Source: Baekduia alba (GTDB lineage: Bacteria > Actinomycetota > Thermoleophilia > Solirubrobacterales > Solirubrobacteraceae). Taken from it: a stretch of DNA of 64,000 bases. Where the stretch lies: positions 4,464,001 to 4,528,000 of the forward strand of contig NZ_CP114013.1 of NCBI RefSeq assembly GCF_028416635.1, given 5' to 3'. The position numbers and the translations under genes were made by a program. The notes below the pieces were generated by a model that was not told the DNA's origin, ran no database searches, and saw only the letters and a program-made list of their open reading frames with translations. Positions 60,776 to 64,000 of this stretch are shown in pieces; position 1 is the first letter of the stretch; each line of letters starts with the position of its first letter.

Positions 60776-60858
60776 GTGGGGAACGGCGCCGGGATTCGGG
60801 ACGACGAGCCTGGGTGGACGCCCGACACCGGGCGCCGGCTCTCCTCGGCAGCGCGTCG

Positions 60859-60887
60859 ATCCTACACGAACCTGGACACTTGTCCAA
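60859..60887 (-). promoter_or_regulatory. Promoter of the multicopper oxidase operon
   Basis: On the minus strand, TTGGAC (60887-60882) and TAGGAT (60864-60859) are separated by exactly 17 bases, a good sigma-70-type promoter. The near-palindrome GGACA-AG-TGTCC (60885-60874) overlaps the -35 box and spacer, so a bound repressor would block the polymerase. Confidence 0.7.
60874..60885. promoter_or_regulatory. Candidate TetR operator
   Basis: GGACA-CT-TGTCC is a 5-bp inverted repeat with a 2-base centre, placed between the divergent tetR and multicopper oxidase genes and across the oxidase promoter. The position suggests the TetR protein represses the oxidase operon, and perhaps its own gene. 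Confidence 0.55.
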
Positions 60888-60921
60888 GACATTTGAACGA
60901 GAGTCCGGTACGGTGGCCCCG

Positions 60922-61551
60922 ATGGCCGGCCCGCCCACCACGCCCGCGCCGACGCGCGGGCGACGCGACCGCCGCGGCGAGCAGCGCCGCGCCGAGCTGC
61001 TGGAGGCCGCCATCCACCTGATCGGCGCCCACGGCCTGGACGCCGTGACGCACCGCGCGGTCGCGGCCGAGGCTGGCGTGCCGGCCGCGTCCACGTCTTA
61101 CTACTTCCGCTCCAAGGACGAGCTGATCGACGAGGCGCTCAACACGCTCGCGACGCGGGAGATCGCGCTGCTGCGCGCCCGTCGCGAGGCGCTCGGCGAG
61201 CGCGTAGCCGACCTCGCGGAGACGACCGAGGCCCTCAGCGGATGGATCGAGGAGCAGCTGACGCCGGAGGGCCGGATCGCGATGCTCGCCCAGTACCAGC
61301 TGCAGCTCGAGGCGGCCCGCCGGCCCGCGGCGCGGCAGATCCTCGCCGCCTGGAAGGACGGCACCGACGACCTCGCCGAGACCGCGATGTCCTCGCTGGG
61401 CGCCGCCGACGTGCGCACCGCCGGCATCCTGCTCGTCTGCGCGATCGACGGCCTGCGCCTGCGGCTGATGGCCTCCGGCCACGACCCGCTCTCGCCCCAG
61501 CAGCTGCGCGCGACGATCCGCGCGTTGTTGGCGGGGTTGGTCGGGTCCTAG
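60922..61551 (+). CDS. TetR-family transcriptional regulator
   Basis: This 209-residue regulator has an N-terminal TetR helix-turn-helix (RRAELLEAAIHLIGAHGLDAVTHRAVAAEAGVPAASTSYYFRSKDELIDEAL). The C-terminal ligand domain resembles the TetR_C_6 type. The ATG at 60922 is chosen because the 20 residues before the HTH are basic and typical. It is divergent from the multicopper oxidase operon with the operator between, so it is the likely local repressor. The effector is unknown. Confidence 0.9.
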   Translation: MAGPPTTPAPTRGRRDRRGEQRRAELLEAAIHLIGAHGLDAVTHRAVAAEAGVPAASTSYYFRSKDELIDEALNTLATREIALLRARREALGERVADLAETTEALSGWIEEQLTPEGRIAMLAQYQLQLEAARRPAARQILAAWKDGTDDLAETAMSSLGAADVRTAGILLVCAIDGLRLRLMASGHDPLSPQQLRATIRALLAGLVGS

Positions 61552-61563
61552 CGGCCCGCGGGC

Positions 61564-61947
61564 CTAGACCGCGACCCAGGCGCCGTCGCGGCGGCCGAGC
61601 GTCACGGTCGACTCGCTGCCGTCGGCGTGCACGGCGCGGAAGATCGCCTGGTCGGCGTCGGTGCCGGGCTTGTCGACGACCTGGACGAGGTGGAGCTGGT
61701 CCACGTCGCGCGGGGCGACCGCGGCGCGCGCCGCGGCCTCGATCGTCTCCCGCTCCCAGCCGCGGTCCTGCGCGCGGGCGTCGGCGAGCGCGGCGTCGGC
61801 CGCCTCGATGCGGGTGCGCAGCTCGGCGTCCATGGCCTCGCGACGGCGGCCGAGCACGATGTAGCCGCCGACGAAGAAGACGACGATCAGCACGACGATG
61901 ACGCCGACGACGATGCCGACCACGGTTCCGGCGCTGGCGAGGATCAC
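61564..61947 (-). CDS. Single-pass membrane protein of unknown function
   Basis: This 127-residue protein has an N-terminal membrane segment (VVGIVVGVIVVLIVVFFVGGYIVL, residues 9-32), a charged helix (RRREAMDAELRTRIEAADAALADARAQ) and a C-terminal beta-rich domain (FRAVHADGSESTVTLGRRDGAWVAV). It starts 10 bp after the stop of the SigH-like sigma gene, so they may be co-transcribed. I do not recognise the family. Confidence 0.7.
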   Translation of the reverse strand: MILASAGTVVGIVVGVIVVLIVVFFVGGYIVLGRRREAMDAELRTRIEAADAALADARAQDRGWERETIEAAARAAVAPRDVDQLHLVQVVDKPGTDADQAIFRAVHADGSESTVTLGRRDGAWVAV

Positions 61948-61957
61948 AGGGAGAGTC

Positions 61958-62605
61958 TTACAGCAGGACGTTGCGCGCGGTGAGGTGGGTGCCGACTTTG
62001 CGCTTGACGCGCTGGAGGGCGTTGTCGACCGTCTTGGTGTCGCAGCCCAGCCGCTCGCCGACCTGCTCGTAGCTGTAGCCGTCGAGGTAGAGCGACAGGA
62101 CGCGGGACTCGAGCTCGCTCAGCGCGGTCGAGAGGCAGCTGACCAGCGACTGCAGCTCCTCGGAGCTGATCACCTGGTTGACCGGGTCGTGGACCGGCGA
62201 GCCGGGGATGACCTCGTCGAGCGTCGGCTCGCCGTCCTGAGCGGAGGCGGGCGACGCCGAGAACGACACGTACTGGTTCAGCGGCGTGTGCTTGTTGCGC
62301 GTCGCCGTCTTGACCGCGGTGATGATCTGGCGCGTGATGCAGAGCTCGGCGAAGTTGCGGAACGACGACTCACGGTCGGTCCGGTAGTCGCGCACGGCCT
62401 TGTAGAGCCCGACGAGCCCTTCCTGGATCAGGTCGTCGGAGTCGCCGCCGGCCAGGAAGTACGAGGACGCCTTCAGACGGACGAAGCCGTAGTAGCGCCG
62501 CACGATGCGGTCATAGGCGATCGGATCGCCCTGCTTGGCAAGGGCGATCAGGTAGCCATCATCGACCTGAACCTGCCCTTGAGGGTTGAAGGAGAGACGT
62601 GCCAC
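61958..62605 (-). CDS. SigH-like sigma-70 factor (sporulation-type, region 2-3-4)
   Basis: This 215-residue sigma factor resembles Firmicutes SigH (the sporulation/transition-phase type) in length and sequence: region 2 (LIALAKQGDPIAYDRIVRRYYGFV, DSDDLIQEGLVGLYKAVRDYR) and region 4 (LSELESRVLSLYLDGYSYEQVGERLGCDTKTVDNALQRVKRKV). A serine-rich linker lies between. AAAGGA 7 bases upstream decides the GTG start at 62605. Its leader carries a hairpin next to the ribosome site. Many Thermoleophilia carry a SigH-like gene near cysS-rlmB. Confidence 0.9.
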   Translation of the reverse strand: MARLSFNPQGQVQVDDGYLIALAKQGDPIAYDRIVRRYYGFVRLKASSYFLAGGDSDDLIQEGLVGLYKAVRDYRTDRESSFRNFAELCITRQIITAVKTATRNKHTPLNQYVSFSASPASAQDGEPTLDEVIPGSPVHDPVNQVISSEELQSLVSCLSTALSELESRVLSLYLDGYSYEQVGERLGCDTKTVDNALQRVKRKVGTHLTARNVLL

Positions 62606-62618
62606 GAGCGAATCCTTT

Positions 62619-62632
62619 CTGCACGAATGCAG
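62619..62632 (-). promoter_or_regulatory. UUCG hairpin beside the sigma gene's ribosome site
   Basis: On the minus strand CTGCA-TTCG-TGCAG forms a 5-bp stem with a UUCG tetraloop, ending directly before the Shine-Dalgarno AAAGGA (62618-62613). The stem could modulate ribosome access or stabilise the mRNA 5' part. Confidence 0.55.
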
Positions 62633-62706
62633 GGGAAATTGCTCAGTGGCGCACTCCTCCCCTGGCGCCATCTGAAATCTTCTCGACCCGAAGTCCTCAA
62701 CCTCAG

Positions 62707-62745
62707 GTCGACCGTTATGTGGGCGGACCCTCCCACAGTTATGAA
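62707..62745. promoter_or_regulatory. Inverted repeat flanked by direct repeats upstream of SigH-like gene
   Basis: TGTGGG (62718-62723) and CCCACA (62732-62737) form a 6-bp inverted repeat. It is overlapped and flanked by GTTATG at 62714-62719 and 62738-62743, a 24-bp direct repeat (CATAAC on the gene's strand). TTGACG (62756-62751, minus strand) may be a -35 box. This is a plausible regulator site for the sigma gene; no clear -10 box is seen. Confidence 0.4.
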
Positions 62746-62828
62746 GCCCCGTCAAGGCTGTGCAGGGATTCTTGCGCGGGCGCCGGAGCGACCACCACGG
62801 GTTCGAGCCGTCGTTCGGGTGTGGACGA

Positions 62829-63698
62829 CTACTGCGCCGCGCCGCGCGCGTCCAGGATCCCGTACAGCAGCACGGCCGCGGCGGCCGACACGTTGAGCGA
62901 GTCGACCCGGCCGCGCATCGGCAGCGAGACGATGTCGTCGCACATCGCGCGCACGCGCGGGCGCAGGCCCGTGCCCTCCGCGCCGAGCACGAGGACGACG
63001 CCACCGGTGTAGTCCGGCTGGCGGTACGGCGTGCCCTTCGCGGCCGCGCCGTAGACCCAGCAGCCGGCGGTCTTGGCCTCGGCCAGGTAGTCCGCGACGT
63101 TGCGGACCTGGGCGATCTTGAGGTGCTCGACCGCGCCGGCCGAGGCCTTGGCCGCCGCAGCGGTCACCTCGGCGGAGCGATGGCGCGGGATGACGATCCC
63201 CGACGCGCCCGCCGCCTCGGCCGACCGCGCGATCGCCCCGAGGTTGCGCGGGTCCTGGATCTCGTCGAGCGCGATGATCAGCGGCGCCGGGCCGGTGAGC
63301 AGGCTCGCCGGATCCGCGTAGGGGTACGGGCCGACGTCGGCGACCAGGCCCTGGTGGGCGTCGCTGCCGGCGCGCTGGGTCAGCCAGTCGCCGTCGGCCG
63401 GCTCGAGGTGGATGCCGTCGAGCCACGGCTCCTTCGCCGCGCCCTGCGTCGCCCAGATGCGCTGGACCTCGCGCCGCCCGGACCGCAGCGCCTCGAAGAT
63501 CGGGTTGCGGCCGTAGAGGACGTCGGGCTTCTCGCGCGGCTCGGCGGGCGTCGCCTCCGCCCCGCGCGGGACGGCCCGGTTGCGCCGGGCCCGCGTCTCG
63601 TCGCCGCGCGCGCCGCTGCCGCGGCCCGTCCGCTGCGGCTTGGGCCGGCTCCCGCCGGAGGGCTTGCGCCCGCTGCCGCCCCGCTCACCCGGGCTCAT
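62829..63698 (-). CDS. rlmB: 23S rRNA (guanosine-2'-O)-methyltransferase RlmB / TrmH family
   Basis: This 289-residue SPOUT methyltransferase has a basic, disordered N-terminal tail (residues 1-55), a substrate-binding domain (LYGRNPIFEALRSGRREVQRIWAT) and the knotted SAM domain: ALDEIQDPRNLGAIARSAEAAG, LVLGAEGTGLRPRV and SLNVSAAAAVLLYGI. It methylates the ribose of a guanosine in 23S rRNA. The ATG at 63698 overlaps the cysS stop (ATGA), the usual cysS-rlmB order. Confidence 0.92.
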   Translation of the reverse strand: MSPGERGGSGRKPSGGSRPKPQRTGRGSGARGDETRARRNRAVPRGAEATPAEPREKPDVLYGRNPIFEALRSGRREVQRIWATQGAAKEPWLDGIHLEPADGDWLTQRAGSDAHQGLVADVGPYPYADPASLLTGPAPLIIALDEIQDPRNLGAIARSAEAAGASGIVIPRHRSAEVTAAAAKASAGAVEHLKIAQVRNVADYLAEAKTAGCWVYGAAAKGTPYRQPDYTGGVVLVLGAEGTGLRPRVRAMCDDIVSLPMRGRVDSLNVSAAAAVLLYGILDARGAAQ

Positions 63699-64000
63699 GC
63701 CTCCACCAGCTCGGCGCCGTCGGGGCCGTCGCGGACGACCCAGCCGGCGTCGCGCAGCGCGTCGCGGAGGCGGTCGGCCTCGGCCCAGTCCTTGCCGGCG
63801 CGCGCGTTCTCGCGCGCGGCCAGCAGCTCCAGCGCCTCCGGCGGCGGGCCGTCGCCGTTGGCGCCGCCCCGCGCCAGCTCGGCCAGGCCGAAGACGTCGA
63901 GCATCTCGACCAGGTCGTCGCGGCCGACCTCGGCGAGCTTGTTGGCCTCGCTCACCCACGCGGCCAGCGCGGCGAGCGCGGTCGCGGTGTTGAAGTCGTT
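63695..64000 (-). CDS. cysS: Cysteinyl-tRNA synthetase, C-terminal part (runs off right edge)
   Basis: The visible 101 codons start NDFNTATALAALAAWVSEANKL and continue with a helical tail (LLAARENARAGKDWAEADRLRDALRDAGWVVRDGPDGAELVE). This matches the C-terminal helical domain of CysRS, where DDFNTP-like and RAxKDWAxADxLRDxL motifs are characteristic. The catalytic part lies outside the window. Its stop overlaps the rlmB start by 4 bp. Confidence 0.9.
   Translation of the reverse strand, partial: NDFNTATALAALAAWVSEANKLAEVGRDDLVEMLDVFGLAELARGGANGDGPPPEALELLAARENARAGKDWAEADRLRDALRDAGWVVRDGPDGAELVEA

Noticed and set aside
62790-62828. tRNA-like T-arm (GGTTCGAGCC)
   Set aside because: No matching acceptor, D or anticodon stem can be formed around it on either strand.

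Overview
The window is very GC-rich (third codon positions almost all G or C), with dense, short-spaced genes and many 4-bp ATGA/GTGA stop-start overlaps. It looks like chromosome of a high-GC actinobacterium. The gene set points to the class Thermoleophilia (Solirubrobacterales; Conexibacter/Solirubrobacter/Baekduia type): F420-type LLM oxidoreductases, a SigH-like sigma factor, an actinobacterial Psp system (pspA, pspAA, pspAB, htpX), a c-di-AMP riboswitch on an NlpC/P60 hydrolase, a zinc-ribbon FHA protein, a homing-endonuclease-repeat coiled-coil protein and a cell-wall-binding-repeat lipoprotein. This placement is inference. Most of the window is ordinary chromosome; I see no prophage, integrase, transposase or CRISPR array.

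Layout. 1-8.1 kb: DNA repair and topology (addA, partial at the left edge, addB, uvsE, a secreted FG-GAP-like protein, topB). 8.1-15.1 kb: cell envelope (MarP-like protease, class B PBP, lipoprotein, SRPBCC protein, zinc-ribbon protein, then a zinc-ribbon FHA / ParA / L,D-transpeptidase operon). 15.2-23.6 kb: aspartate-family amino acids (thrB, and the lysA-hom-thrC operon) interrupted by an AraC regulator / FAD oxidase pair divergent from an MFS exporter. 23.6-31.6 kb: hydrolase, M23 peptidase, htpX-pspAB, a rearranged island with two truncated genes and one intact glycosyltransferase, pspA-pspAA, and NlpC/P60 with its riboswitch. 31.6-43.5 kb: CWB2 lipoprotein, methyltransferase, two LLM oxidoreductases, xseA-xseB-enolase-superfamily operon, VOC protein and flavin disulfide oxidoreductase, 3-hydroxyacyl-CoA dehydrogenase, LysR, GST. 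43.5-51.5 kb: CorC-type membrane protein, pterin dehydratase, BtuF-like protein, rhomboid, two ECF sigma loci, and a PlsC-GpsA fusion. 51.5-57.2 kb: small membrane protein, tRNA-Thr(TGT), AbiEi/DUF559-like protein, MFS, secretory lipase, coiled-coil protein. 57.3-64 kb: tag, a cupredoxin / beta-helix / multicopper oxidase operon under a divergent TetR, SigH-like sigma factor, rlmB, and cysS, partial at the right edge.

The least explained features are non-coding or at gene boundaries. Three tandem-repeat arrays (periods 86, 59 and 58 bp) sit exactly at gene starts or ends; the 86-bp array makes three translationally coupled 29-residue ORFs leading into xseA. Two roughly 117-bp foldable elements, about 85% identical by eye, exactly fill two convergent gaps, and nearly all other convergent gaps hold long inverted repeats. 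The Psp genes flank a breakpoint that removed the 5' ends of two facing genes. All statements rest on reading the sequence; no database search was run.
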